A stretch of 64,000 nucleotides of DNA, from NCBI GenBank assembly GCA_964513515.1, contig CAZEMP010000001.1, positions 62,001 to 126,000 on the forward strand. Direction: 5' to 3'. Positions 1 through 6,759 of this stretch are shown here, in pieces. Position 1 is the first letter of the stretch. Each line of letters begins with the position of its first letter. A program made the translations under genes and the position numbers. The notes below the pieces were generated by a model that saw only the letters and a program-made list of their open reading frames with translations, was not told where the DNA came from and searched no databases. The stretch comes from Bog-1340 sp964513515 (GTDB lineage: Bacteria; Patescibacteriota; Minisyncoccia; Phycocordibacterales; GWA1-40-21).

Positions 1-60
1 TTAAGGAGCTCGTCTTAAAGAGCTGCACGCTAGAGCAAATCTAGCAACATCATAGGAGAC
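1..60 (+). promoter_or_regulatory. Conserved 5' leader of the first cassette gene (promoter lies outside the window)
   Basis: Three blocks here recur in order upstream of the paralogue at 787: GAGCTCGTCTTAA (6-18), GAGCTGCA (20-27) and GCTAGAGCAAATCT (29-42). The leader ends in a Shine-Dalgarno site, AGGAG, at 54-58, seven bases before the ATG at 66. Conservation of untranslated sequence between diverged paralogues suggests a structured or protein-bound leader, but that is inference. The upstream part is cut off by the window edge. Confidence 0.6.
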
Positions 61-65
61 TCTGA

Positions 66-470
66 ATGACCACGACGTTGAACCCGAAACTCCGCAAGGC
101 CGTCGTTCTCATCGCGACCTATCCGAACGATCAGGTCCAGACGCACCTCCGCAAGATCTACGGGATCGAGACTCCGGTCACGATCCTGCACCCATCGTCC
201 GAGCGCTTCGCCGGCATGGGTGGCTTCTCGCGCTACATCGGCAGCGCGGAACAGCAGGATAAGATGTTCGTCGTTCTCGGCAACGAGATCTCCGAGCAGG
301 AGCTCGCGATCGCCCGGACCAACAAGCGGACCTTCGTCCAACTCAAGCGGAACGAAGGTCAGATCTTCAGCCGCTGGAACAACCTCGAGGGACGGGAACC
401 TATCTTTGACGTCTGCACCAAGCAGGAGATCGAGGCGATCAGGGTCGACAAGGAACTGGCCACGACCTAA
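66..470 (+). CDS. GC-rich orphan protein, paralogue family member 1
   Basis: Unrecognised 134-residue soluble protein with no signal peptide or membrane segment. It is homologous to the proteins at 787 and 1372: the shared C-terminal half runs SERF, then a VVLGNEIS-like strand, then F(S/V)xW(N/Y)N, then a terminal helix CTKQEIEAI (members 2: CTQQEIEAF). The start ATG follows AGGAG by seven bases. Codon use is strongly G/C-ending, unlike the AT-rich neighbours. It forms a single-gene unit with its own terminator. The sequence agatccaaga directly after the stop also follows the second paralogue. The function is unknown; high expression is inferred from the strong signals. Confidence 0.85.
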   Translation: MTTTLNPKLRKAVVLIATYPNDQVQTHLRKIYGIETPVTILHPSSERFAGMGGFSRYIGSAEQQDKMFVVLGNEISEQELAIARTNKRTFVQLKRNEGQIFSRWNNLEGREPIFDVCTKQEIEAIRVDKELATT

Positions 471-487
471 GATCCAAGAAGTACAAC

Positions 488-530
488 GGCCCCTCATCAC
501 TTGTTTAGTGATGAGGGGCCTTCTTTTTAT
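488..530 (+). terminator. Intrinsic terminator of the cassette gene at 66
   Basis: The perfect 13-base-pair stem GGCCCCTCATCAC (488-500) / GTGATGAGGGGCC (508-520) has a 7-base loop and is followed by a T-rich tract. Confidence 0.95.
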
Positions 531-601
531 TTATAATCCAATTTTGATTACCGTATTTTTTGGAATGTAAATATTTGATTAAACTGTGTTATATTATTCT
601 C

Positions 602-629
602 TTGACATATTTTTTTCTTCTGCTAGAAT
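602..629 (+). promoter_or_regulatory. Sigma70-type promoter of the second cassette
   Basis: TTGACA (602-607), a 16-base spacer, then TAGAAT (624-629). Transcription would start near 636, giving a leader of about 150 bases before the ATG at 787. Confidence 0.85.
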
Positions 630-684
630 CCTTTTCACTGTCTCAAAAAGACAAATTAGTTCTTTTCAAAATGGATTTAGGTTT

Positions 685-772
685 GAGACGAGCTCATTGT
701 AACTTTTTATAAGGTTTAAATGAGCTCGTCTTAAGTCATAGGTGAGCTGCATTGCTAGAGCAAATCTGGCAC
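685..772 (+). promoter_or_regulatory. Conserved structured leader of the second cassette
   Basis: A perfect 11-base inverted repeat, ACGAGCTCATT (688-698) / AATGAGCTCGT (719-729), can form a hairpin in the leader. Its right arm overlaps the first block shared with the leader at position 6. The other shared blocks follow: GAGCTGCA (744-751) and GCTAGAGCAAATCT (754-767). Spacing between blocks differs by a few bases between the two leaders, so the blocks themselves appear to be what is conserved. This could be an RNA element controlling translation, or a protein site; I do not recognise a known riboswitch. Confidence 0.6.
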
Positions 773-786
773 ACCATGGAGACTGA

Positions 787-1212
787 ATGAACACGTCGAA
801 GAACAACGTCGGCATCCTCAAGAACAACCCCGTCGTGATCGGCCTCTTCCAGAACCTGCCGGCCCAGCAGCACGTCCGCGCCCTGATCGGCGACAAGGAG
901 CGCGTCATCGAGCAGATCGACGCGACCTCCGAGCGCTTCTCGAGCACCGAGAACTTCGAGGCCTACGTCAAGTACTCGGTCAACGAGGGCAAGTCCGTCA
1001 TCGTCCTCGGCGACGCCATCGGGATGAACCGCAACGAGCTCGAGACGCTCGCGGCGAAGAACCCGACCCTGGCCTTCGGCTACCTGACGCAGAACGCGCA
1101 GGGCAAGCCCGTCTCCCACTGGTACAACACCATGGGCGAGAAGCACCTCGAGATCTGCACCCAGCAGGAGATCGAGGCCTTCAAGGCCGGCCGCCCGCTC
1201 GTCACGGCCTAG
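787..1212 (+). CDS. GC-rich orphan protein, paralogue family member 2
   Basis: Unrecognised 141-residue soluble protein, homologous to the proteins at 66 and 1372. It starts MNTSKNN; the family C-terminus SHWYNTMGEKHLEICTQQEI is clear. The middle holds a predicted strand SVIVLGDAIG aligned with MFVVLGNEIS of member 1. Almost every third codon position is G or C, in a genome whose core is AT-rich. It has its own promoter at 602, long leader, Shine-Dalgarno site (GGAG, 777-780) and terminator. The function is unknown. Its composition and strong signals fit either recent acquisition or selection for high expression. Confidence 0.88.
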   Translation: MNTSKNNVGILKNNPVVIGLFQNLPAQQHVRALIGDKERVIEQIDATSERFSSTENFEAYVKYSVNEGKSVIVLGDAIGMNRNELETLAAKNPTLAFGYLTQNAQGKPVSHWYNTMGEKHLEICTQQEIEAFKAGRPLVTA

Positions 1213-1228
1213 ATCCAAGATCAGCACA

Positions 1229-1268
1229 GCCCCCTCCCGCGCTCGCGTGGGAGGGGGTTTCTTTTTAT
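1229..1268 (+). terminator. Intrinsic terminator of the cassette gene at 787
   Basis: The stem CCCCCTCCC (1230-1238) / GGGAGGGGG (1249-1257) is followed by TTTCTTTTT. Confidence 0.95.
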
Positions 1269-1295
1269 ATTGTTAACAATTATTTTACAAATCAT

Positions 1296-1323
1296 TTGAC
1301 ATCTATAAATATTTTGATATTAT
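1296..1323 (+). promoter_or_regulatory. Promoter of the third cassette
   Basis: TTGACA (1296-1301), a 16-base spacer, TATTAT (1318-1323). The predicted start point near 1330 rules out the TTG at 1330 as a ribosome-bound start and supports initiation at 1372. Confidence 0.85.
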
Positions 1324-1371
1324 TTTTGCTTGCCCGCAAAGGCAAAATACTTAGTACAATTGGAGAGCAAC

Positions 1372-1764
1372 TTGAACACTGGAAGCCAACAGCTCTTTAC
1401 ACCAGCAGCGAAGTTCGTGGGAGAATTCCCTTGCAGGGAAGCACTCGATATGATCAATGTGGCGCACGGAGGAAGCGTGCATATCGATCTGGTTAATCCC
1501 AAGATCGAGAGGCTGAATTCGGAGATGGCACTCGCAAACTTCGTCAGGAGAAGCAACAGAACGGTTTACATTTCTTCGTCGGTGATACCTCACGGATCTC
1601 ACCATCTCGTGAGGTCGACGGGCAAGGTCTTCGCCATGATCAAGAGGAATGCTCATGGGAAGATCGTCATTCACTGGTTCAATCTTCATCCGAGCCGGCC
1701 TTATACTTTCGACGACGTGAAGTCGCTGAAAGCCAGCAAGATGCTCCCCCAAGTCGTGAACTAA
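1372..1764 (+). CDS. Orphan protein, paralogue family member 3
   Basis: Unrecognised protein of 130 residues, the most diverged member of the family at 66 and 787. Shared features are the C-terminal motif IHWFNLHP (compare SHWYNTMG) and the final helix DDVKSLKASK, aligned with the QEIEAF helix of member 2. The frame is open back to 1330, but I start it at the TTG at 1372. GGAG lies six bases upstream, the promoter start point is near 1330, and the resulting N-terminus MNTGS matches MNTSK of member 2. It is less GC-rich than the other two, as if partly ameliorated. Function unknown. Confidence 0.8.
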   Translation: MNTGSQQLFTPAAKFVGEFPCREALDMINVAHGGSVHIDLVNPKIERLNSEMALANFVRRSNRTVYISSSVIPHGSHHLVRSTGKVFAMIKRNAHGKIVIHWFNLHPSRPYTFDDVKSLKASKMLPQVVN

Positions 1765-1787
1765 ACTTCCGGTCAGAAGTACTAAGT

Positions 1788-1827
1788 AGCCCCCGCCCAC
1801 TTAACTGTGGTGCGGGGGCTATCTTTT
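1788..1827 (+). terminator. Intrinsic terminator of the third cassette
   Basis: The arms AGCCCCCGCCCAC (1788-1800) and GTGGTGCGGGGGCT (1807-1820) pair with one bulge and are followed by a T-rich run. dnaX converges on it from the other side. Confidence 0.93.
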
Positions 1828-1834
1828 TAATAAG

Positions 1835-2866
1835 TTATTTTATGATAAGTTTTGTAAGTAGAAGTTCTAGCGGAAGTTCTGGTATATAAGCTTTTGCAAC
1901 CATATCGTAGTAAGAAAGTAGTGTAAGTAAAGTCTCCGAATTAATTTTTGAGTTTTTGTTTAAAGATAATTCTTTTATAAATTTAAAATCAGTATCAGTC
2001 ATTTGATCTTGTAGCTTCTCTTCTGAACTTTTTAAATTTCTCAATAATAATACAGATCTTGCTTTATGAAGTATTAATTTAAAATATAAAAGTGTATCAA
2101 TATTTGAATCTATGGCTACTGAGACGGTCTTTAATCCGAGTTCAAGATCACCTATATCTATTGATCTAATAAAATCATTCACAAGTCCTGTTTTTGGTGC
2201 ACCAGTCACAGTTTCTACTTCTTCATGAGAGATCTTCTTGTCTTTTGACGCACTCATTACTTTTTGCAATACACTTTGTGCATCACGAAAAGATCCATCG
2301 CCAAGAAGCGCAATAAGATCTGCAGAAGAAGCTTCCAAAGAAAAACCTTCTTTTTTGGATATTGCTAAAACAACATTTTTTAAAACCTTGTGCGTAGGCT
2401 TTTTAAAAGAAAATATCTGACATCTTGAAATAATTGTTTCCGGAATTTTATTTGCTTCTGTAGTGGCAAGAATAAATATTACATGTTTGGGCGGCTCCTC
2501 TAGTGTTTTCAAAAGAGCATTCCAAGCAGATTTTGAAAGCATATGTGCCTCATCTAAAATATAGACTTTGTATTTAGATTCAAACGGTAAAGTATTTACT
2601 GATTCATTTAGAGAACGTATATCATCTACTCCTGTATTTGAAGCAGCATCTATTTCAGAAATATCATTAGCAGATGTACCTACTTCTTTTGCAAAAACTC
2701 TTGCAATACTCGTTTTTCCTGTACCACGAGATCCAGCAAAAATATATGCATGAGCAATATTTCCATTTTCTATAGAAGATTCTAATACTTTCACTATATG
2801 ATCTTGTCCTAAAACATCTTTAAATTTCTGAGGACGATATTTTCTGTATAGGGCTGTTTCTGTCAT
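1835..2866 (-). CDS. dnaX: DNA polymerase III subunit gamma/tau, short form without zinc module
   Basis: Clamp-loader AAA+ ATPase subunit of the replicative polymerase. The N-terminus YRKYRPQKF, Walker A GSRGTGKTS, DEAH box ILDEAHMLS, LLKTLEEPP and sensor 1 ATTEANKIP are all present. At 343 residues it ends after the collar domain and has no long tau tail. The four-cysteine zinc module normally found between the Walker A helix and EIDAAS is missing: AKEVGTSANDISEIDAAS runs straight through. The Walker B to arginine finger region (SRCQIF) is intact, so ATPase function is plausible. It converges with the cassette at 1372. Confidence 0.96.
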   Translation of the reverse strand: MTETALYRKYRPQKFKDVLGQDHIVKVLESSIENGNIAHAYIFAGSRGTGKTSIARVFAKEVGTSANDISEIDAASNTGVDDIRSLNESVNTLPFESKYKVYILDEAHMLSKSAWNALLKTLEEPPKHVIFILATTEANKIPETIISRCQIFSFKKPTHKVLKNVVLAISKKEGFSLEASSADLIALLGDGSFRDAQSVLQKVMSASKDKKISHEEVETVTGAPKTGLVNDFIRSIDIGDLELGLKTVSVAIDSNIDTLLYFKLILHKARSVLLLRNLKSSEEKLQDQMTDTDFKFIKELSLNKNSKINSETLLTLLSYYDMVAKAYIPELPLELLLTKLIIK

Positions 2867-2904
2867 GGGGCGATTATATCATTTTGTAATAAATTACGGA
2901 AATT

Positions 2905-2953
2905 TTAATCAAAATAAATTAAGACCGCCCCCCGCAACATGTGCGGGGGGCGG
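2905..2953 (-). terminator. Intrinsic terminator, minus strand
   Basis: The perfect 12-base-pair stem CCGCCCCCCGCA (2925-2936) / TGCGGGGGGCGG (2942-2953) with a 5-base loop is followed on the minus strand by a T-rich tract. It ends the short transcription unit that begins at 3087. Confidence 0.85.
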
Positions 2954-3087
2954 CGGTGTCTCATTTGTGCTAGAAACGCGAGTAGGTTTTGTACGCTTTT
3001 GGAAAGGAATTTCACCTCTCCGTAGCCACCTCTCATTTGCGAAGGAACTTCAATTACCAATTATAGACCTGAAGTTTTCAGTGTCAA
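2954..3087 (-). ncRNA. Short autonomous transcription unit with no convincing protein (micro-cassette 1)
   Basis: On the minus strand TTGACA (3082-3087), a 16-base spacer and TATAAT (3060-3065) form a perfect consensus promoter. The terminator at 2925-2953 lies about 100 bases downstream. Between them no frame combines a good Shine-Dalgarno site with a start. Two frames stay open through the terminator, as expected by chance in GC-rich sequence. It is either a small RNA or a very small gene; the strong signals on both sides make transcription likely. Confidence 0.5.
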
Positions 3088-3094
3088 GATAATA

Positions 3095-3137
3095 CAAAAC
3101 GAAACGCCCCTCTCACCATGGCCTAGTGAGAGGGGCG
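3095..3137 (-). terminator. Intrinsic terminator, minus strand
   Basis: The perfect 12-base-pair stem CGCCCCTCTCAC / GTGAGAGGGGCG (3105-3116, 3126-3137) is followed on the minus strand by TTTCGTTTT. The stop codon of the micro-ORF at 3123 lies in the loop side of the hairpin. Confidence 0.9.
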
Positions 3138-3233
3138 CCTTACGATCTTTGCGGATCCTTGCCTGTCAGTCCGGGAAGTAGAGCAAGGGTCAGTCGAGGT
3201 TTGTAACTTCTTCTGGCCCCAATGGTTTCTCAT
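3123..3233 (-). CDS. Candidate micro-protein, 36 residues (micro-cassette 2)
   Basis: Starts MRNHWGQKK. GGAG lies five bases before the ATG, and the ATG overlaps by four bases (ATGA) the stop of an even smaller frame, MHPNMELV (start at 3256), the arrangement of translationally coupled genes. The stop sits in the terminator hairpin. Basic, serine- and arginine-rich, with no recognisable domain. It shares a WxxxGQ-like stretch with a frame in the next cassette (3438-3743), which is too weak to claim homology. In GC-rich sequence short open frames arise by chance, so this stays tentative. Confidence 0.3.
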   Translation of the reverse strand: MRNHWGQKKLQTSTDPCSTSRTDRQGSAKIVRRPSH

Positions 3234-3274
3234 ACGAGCTCCATGTTAGGGTGCATTGAGGCGATAACCTCCGC

Positions 3275-3376
3275 TTAGAACGTAGATTTCTTCTCGCTTA
3301 TTGTGTATAGGGTCGGGCTTTTGTTTATTACTCGACTTACCACACACAAATCACAAGACAGATTTGAAAAGAACAC
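3275..3376 (-). CDS. Candidate micro-protein, 33 residues (micro-cassette 2, first frame)
   Basis: A GTG frame beginning MFFSNLSCDLC and ending just before GCGGAGG. A very strong anti-Shine-Dalgarno match, AAGGAGGTG, overlaps the start region, but its spacing to the GTG is only one base, too close for normal initiation. The ribosome site may therefore be regulatory, or serve a start I cannot identify. It is transcribed from the promoter at 3401-3428. No domain is recognisable. Confidence 0.22.
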   Translation of the reverse strand: MFFSNLSCDLCVVSRVINKSPTLYTISEKKSTF

Positions 3377-3400
3377 ACCTCCTTAAAACGAGATGTATAG

Positions 3401-3428
3401 AGTATAAAAAATATTATTTTTTTGTCAA
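3401..3428 (-). promoter_or_regulatory. Promoter of micro-cassette 2
   Basis: On the minus strand TTGACA (3423-3428), a 16-base spacer, TATACT (3401-3406). Confidence 0.85.
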
Positions 3429-3437
3429 ATTTTACAT

Positions 3438-3482
3438 AAATTAAAACCGCCCCAATCACCGTAACTGTAGGTGAAGGGGCGG
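3438..3482 (-). terminator. Intrinsic terminator of micro-cassette 3
   Basis: The minus-strand arms CCGCCCCTTCACC (3482-3470) and GGTGATTGGGGCGG (3460-3447) pair with minor irregularity and are followed by TTTTAATTT. Confidence 0.88.
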
Positions 3483-3613
3483 GTCCATCTCTCGCGGTCT
3501 TTCTGACCGAACAAGGGTACTGCTTTATTATATCTATTCTGGCCCGACGGTTTCCAACCAATACCCATGACGGGCGTTAGGTTTTCTGGATCCTTTTCGG
3601 GTGCTTTGAGGCT

Positions 3614-3682
3614 TTACCACCTCCCAGAACTTATCTCTTCCGAAGTATGTAAGGGGCTGGGTTTTTCCGTTGGGACCAGCAT
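3614..3682 (-). CDS. Candidate micro-protein, 22 residues (micro-cassette 3)
   Basis: A frame beginning MLVPTEKPS with AGGTGAGG directly upstream, in the transcript from the promoter at 3716-3743. The same frame resumes after its single TAA and stays open to the terminator, beginning SLKAPEKDPEN and including MGIGWKPSGQ. This might be one gene split by a nonsense change, or chance openness of GC-rich sequence. No function can be proposed. Confidence 0.2.
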   Translation of the reverse strand: MLVPTEKPSPLHTSEEISSGRW

Positions 3683-3715
3683 ATCCTCACCTAGGGAAAG
3701 AGACGTTCTAATCCA

Positions 3716-3743
3716 ACTATAACATACTCTATTTTTCTGTCAA
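3716..3743 (-). promoter_or_regulatory. Promoter of micro-cassette 3
   Basis: On the minus strand TTGACA (3738-3743), a 16-base spacer, TATAGT (3716-3721). The -35 box lies inside the last codons of dus, so the cassette is packed against its upstream neighbour. Confidence 0.85.
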
Positions 3744-4748
3744 GTATAGAGTTTTAATAAAATTATTGATTATATTATTTACCTCTTTTGCGCTATTTGT
3801 TTGCATCAGTTCTGCTCTTAGCTCTTTTGCTCCATCGAAACCGTTAACATAAGCTTTAAAATGCTTTTTCATATTTGCAAAATTTCTATAATCTAATAGT
3901 TTTTCATAAAGTTTTGTGTGTTCTACTAAAGTTTTAAGTTTTTCCTGAATTTTAGGCGAATTTTCTCTATGAGAGTCAAAAAGCCATGGATTGCCAAATA
4001 TTCCCCTTCCTATCATCACGCCATCAAAACCACTTTCTTTCATAAATCTATTTCCTTGCTCTAAATCTTGAATATCTCCATTTGCTATAAGTACAACATT
4101 TTTATCATGTTCTCGTACTACACGAACAATATCTTTTGCAAGTTCAAAGTGAGCTGGAACATCTGACATTTCTTTTTTTGTACGAAGATGAACAGTAAGA
4201 GCGGAAATATTTTCTTTTAATAATTCAGGAAGCCATGTTTGATATTCAACTACATTAAAACCAATGCGTGTTTTTACAGATATTGGTAAATCTGGCGCTC
4301 CTTTTTTTGCGGCACGTATTACTTCCCTTGCAAGTTTTGGAGTTCTTATAAGAGCAACTCCAGCTCCTTGTTTTATCACATCTTTATCTGGACAGCCCAT
4401 ATTAATATCTATTCCGTCAAAACCCTGGCCGGGCAGGCCTAAGTTGGATATGATCTCACATGCCAACTTTACTTTTTCTGGATGAGCACTAAATATTTGT
4501 GCAATAATAGGTTTTTCATCTTTTGAAAATTTTAGAAGTCTTAAAACGTTTTCTCTGCCTTCTTCTGACGCAATTCCATCAGCAGAAACAAATTCTGTCC
4601 AAAAGACATCTGGTCCGCCACCTGGTTTACCATGTCTTGAATGTTTTGTAATGATCTGTCTAAAAGCAGTGTCGGTAACATTGATCATAGGAGCAAGACA
4701 AAATATATTTTTCTTTTTAGCCAATTTTTGCCAAATATTTTCCTTCAT
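3729..4748 (-). CDS. dus: tRNA-dihydrouridine synthase
   Basis: FMN-dependent enzyme that reduces uridines in the tRNA D-loop. Seen: an N-terminal LAPMINVTDTAFRQ barrel entry, DINMGCPDKDVIKQGAGVAL with the conserved active-site cysteine, SVKTRIGF, the HLRTKKEMS segment, ANGDI and GVMIGRGIFGNPWLF phosphate-binding motifs. About 339 residues, normal for the family. The frame opens further up at 4769, but I prefer the ATG at 4748. It stands eight bases after a TAATAT -10-like box, suggesting a leaderless message. No Shine-Dalgarno site. Divergent from def. Confidence 0.93.
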   Translation of the reverse strand: MKENIWQKLAKKKNIFCLAPMINVTDTAFRQIITKHSRHGKPGGGPDVFWTEFVSADGIASEEGRENVLRLLKFSKDEKPIIAQIFSAHPEKVKLACEIISNLGLPGQGFDGIDINMGCPDKDVIKQGAGVALIRTPKLAREVIRAAKKGAPDLPISVKTRIGFNVVEYQTWLPELLKENISALTVHLRTKKEMSDVPAHFELAKDIVRVVREHDKNVVLIANGDIQDLEQGNRFMKESGFDGVMIGRGIFGNPWLFDSHRENSPKIQEKLKTLVEHTKLYEKLLDYRNFANMKKHFKAYVNGFDGAKELRAELMQTNSAKEVNNIINNFIKTLYLTEK

Positions 4749-4816
4749 TAAAAATGATATTAGCATCATTAATCAATTTTGACCAATTACTGTAAAAATG
4801 TTATTGTATTGTCTAT

Positions 4817-5359
4817 ATGTCTAAAGTAAAGGAAGCTAAAATAGAGATATTGCAAATGGGAGATCCTGTTTTAAGACAGGTTTCTTCAGCTATTTCGATA
4901 AATGAGATTAAAGCTAGCAAAACAAAAAAACTCATTTCTCAGCTCAAGGGTGCCATCGATGAGCAAGTAGACGCCGCTGCTATCTCTGCAATTCAAATAG
5001 GCAAACCAGAAAGAATATTCGTTATTTCAAAAAAAGTTTTTGAAGGAAAAGGTAAAGATAAAAATGATTTAGTTTTTATAAATCCAAAAATTACTAAAGT
5101 TTCTAAAACGAAACAATTACTTGAAGAAGGCTGTCTTTCTGTAAGATATGTTTACGGAAAAGTTTTGAGACCAGAAAAGGTTTCAGTCGAAGCTTATGAT
5201 GAGAATGGTAAAAAGTTTTCTAGAGGTTTTTCTGGACTTTTAGCGCAAATTGTACAGCATGAAAATGACCATTTAAATGGTATATTGTTTACAGATAAAG
5301 CTATAGATATTCAAGAGATAAGTCGTGAAGAATATGAGCGAATGTTAAAAAATCTTTAA
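4817..5359 (+). CDS. def: Peptide deformylase
   Basis: Removes the formyl group from nascent proteins. Two of the three diagnostic motifs are intact: EGCLS around Cys106 and QHENDHLNG with His148, Glu149 and His152, which together supply the metal ligands and catalytic glutamate. The first motif, normally GxGLAAxQ, reads DAAAISAIQIG (52-62). The conserved Gln60 is kept but the glycines are lost. 180 residues. The ATG follows a TTGACC/TATTGT promoter so closely that the message is probably leaderless. The next gene, fmt, starts five bases after the stop, making a formylation-deformylation operon. Confidence 0.94.
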   Translation: MSKVKEAKIEILQMGDPVLRQVSSAISINEIKASKTKKLISQLKGAIDEQVDAAAISAIQIGKPERIFVISKKVFEGKGKDKNDLVFINPKITKVSKTKQLLEEGCLSVRYVYGKVLRPEKVSVEAYDENGKKFSRGFSGLLAQIVQHENDHLNGILFTDKAIDIQEISREEYERMLKNL

Positions 5360-5364
5360 TAATT

Positions 5365-6222
5365 ATGTTTAACAAAAACATAAAAATTGCTTTTTTCGGA
5401 AATTCTGAATTTTCTTTAGTCACATTAAATGAATTAAAAAGAAACGGTGTGATGCCCGACCTTATTGTTACTACTCCTGACAAACCACAAGGTAGAAAGA
5501 TGGTCCTCACTCCAACACTTACAAAAGTGTGGGCAATAGATAATTCTATTGAGTATATTGAACCAATCAAACTTAAAGAAGAAAAGTTTTTGGAAAAAAT
5601 AGAAGACTATAATCTTTTTATCGTCGCTTCTTATGGGAAAATAATTCCTAAGACTGTTATTGATATGCCAGAATATAAAGTTCTTAATATTCACCCATCT
5701 CTCCTACCTAAATATCGTGGTCCATCACCTTTACAAGAACAGATTTTAAATAATGAAAAAGAAGTCGGAGTTTCTATAATGCTAATAGACGAACAGGTAG
5801 ACCATGGAGCGATAGTTGCTCAGAAAAAAGTTGATATTAAAAATTGGCCTATTGGTTTTCTTTCTCTTCAAGATAAACTAGCAAAGGAAGGTTCAAAACT
5901 ATTAGCAGAAACACTTTCTGACTGGATAAAAGGTAAAATTAAGCCAAAAGCACAAGATGATAGCGAGGCTACATTTACAAAAAAAGTTGAAAAACAAGAC
6001 GGATTGATTGATCTAACAATGAATCCTTACAATAATTACTTAAAAATTCTCGCATACGAAGAGTGGCCAAAAACATATTTTGAGGTTAGTAAAAACGGCT
6101 CAAAAATGAGGGTGATTATAAAGTCAGCTATTTGGAAAAATGGAACTCTCGAAATATTAAGGGTAATACCAGAAGGTAGGAAAGAAATGGACTATAAAGC
6201 TTTTCTTTTGGGACTTAAATAA
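5365..6222 (+). CDS. fmt: Methionyl-tRNA formyltransferase
   Basis: Formylates initiator Met-tRNA using 10-formyl-tetrahydrofolate. Seen: FFGNSEFSLVTLNEL and TTPDKPQGRK at the N-terminus, ASYGKIIP, and the active-site run HPSLLPKYRGPSPLQ containing the catalytic Asn-His-Asp context (NIHPS). VSIMLIDEQVDHG follows. 285 residues, slightly short because the C-terminal OB domain is reduced. It is co-transcribed with def and ends in the shared terminator at 6221. Confidence 0.95.
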   Translation: MFNKNIKIAFFGNSEFSLVTLNELKRNGVMPDLIVTTPDKPQGRKMVLTPTLTKVWAIDNSIEYIEPIKLKEEKFLEKIEDYNLFIVASYGKIIPKTVIDMPEYKVLNIHPSLLPKYRGPSPLQEQILNNEKEVGVSIMLIDEQVDHGAIVAQKKVDIKNWPIGFLSLQDKLAKEGSKLLAETLSDWIKGKIKPKAQDDSEATFTKKVEKQDGLIDLTMNPYNNYLKILAYEEWPKTYFEVSKNGSKMRVIIKSAIWKNGTLEILRVIPEGRKEMDYKAFLLGLK

Positions 6223-6253
6223 AAAGAGCGGCGCCTGAGACGTCGCTCTTTTT
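6221..6253. terminator. Bidirectional intrinsic terminator between fmt and hpf
   Basis: The stem AAAAAGAGCGGCG (6221-6233) / CGTCGCTCTTTTT (6241-6253) has T-runs on both strands and serves convergent genes. Confidence 0.9.
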
Positions 6254-6271
6254 ATTTATTATATTTTTTAA

Positions 6272-6643
6272 TTAACCCCAATAAAAACCCTTTACAAAAG
6301 CTTTAAGTTTTGCACCACTTCTTCTAACAAAACTTACTTTCTTATCTTTAACTGTTTTTAATTCTTCTGTCATTTTTTCACTTACTTTGTCTAGTGCTGC
6401 GTATAAATCTTCTTCTTCAGCTTCAGCTCTTAATGATTTTCCTCCAATATGGACTGTAAATTCAGCCTTAAATAATTCTCCATTTTTATGATGATTTGTT
6501 GTTTTACCTATTTCTACATAACACATAGGTAGTTCTTTTTGATCTTGATTAATGAATTTATCTAAATGGTCAATAGTTTTTTCTGTATAACTTTTAATCG
6601 CAGGAGTCATTACAAAGTCTGATGTCTTTATATTATGTCGCAT
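6272..6643 (-). CDS. hpf: Ribosome hibernation promoting factor, short form
   Basis: The 123-residue HPF/YfiA fold binds the decoding centre of idle 30S subunits. Seen: an N-terminal MRHNIKTSDFVMTPAIKSYTE strand-helix, the central CYVEIGKTTNHHKNGELFKA strands, LRAEAEEEDLYAALDKV with the acidic turn typical of the family, and a basic C-terminal tail. The long-form dimerisation domain is absent. No Shine-Dalgarno site is visible. Monocistronic, converging on fmt. Confidence 0.9.
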   Translation of the reverse strand: MRHNIKTSDFVMTPAIKSYTEKTIDHLDKFINQDQKELPMCYVEIGKTTNHHKNGELFKAEFTVHIGGKSLRAEAEEEDLYAALDKVSEKMTEELKTVKDKKVSFVRRSGAKLKAFVKGFYWG

Positions 6644-6759
6644 AAATTATTAATTAGTTAAATTATCTTTACCCGAGGAAATTTTTACTGATAAAATTGT
6701 TTCGTTTAATATTAATCTCTATCTTAACTTTATGAATCTGATTATAAAACAACTGATAG

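Noticed and set aside
2865..3092. A 75-residue plus-strand frame
   Set aside because: It starts inside the dnaX start region and reads through a minus-strand terminator and promoter; there is no ribosome site.
3140..3200. Resemblance to the SRP RNA core (GTCAG-TCCGGGAA) on the plus strand
   Set aside because: Spacing of the loop and helix does not fit, and promoter and terminator signals are on the other strand.
3337..3561. A 74-residue minus-strand frame
   Set aside because: It reads through the terminator of one micro-cassette and the promoter of the next, so it cannot be one gene.
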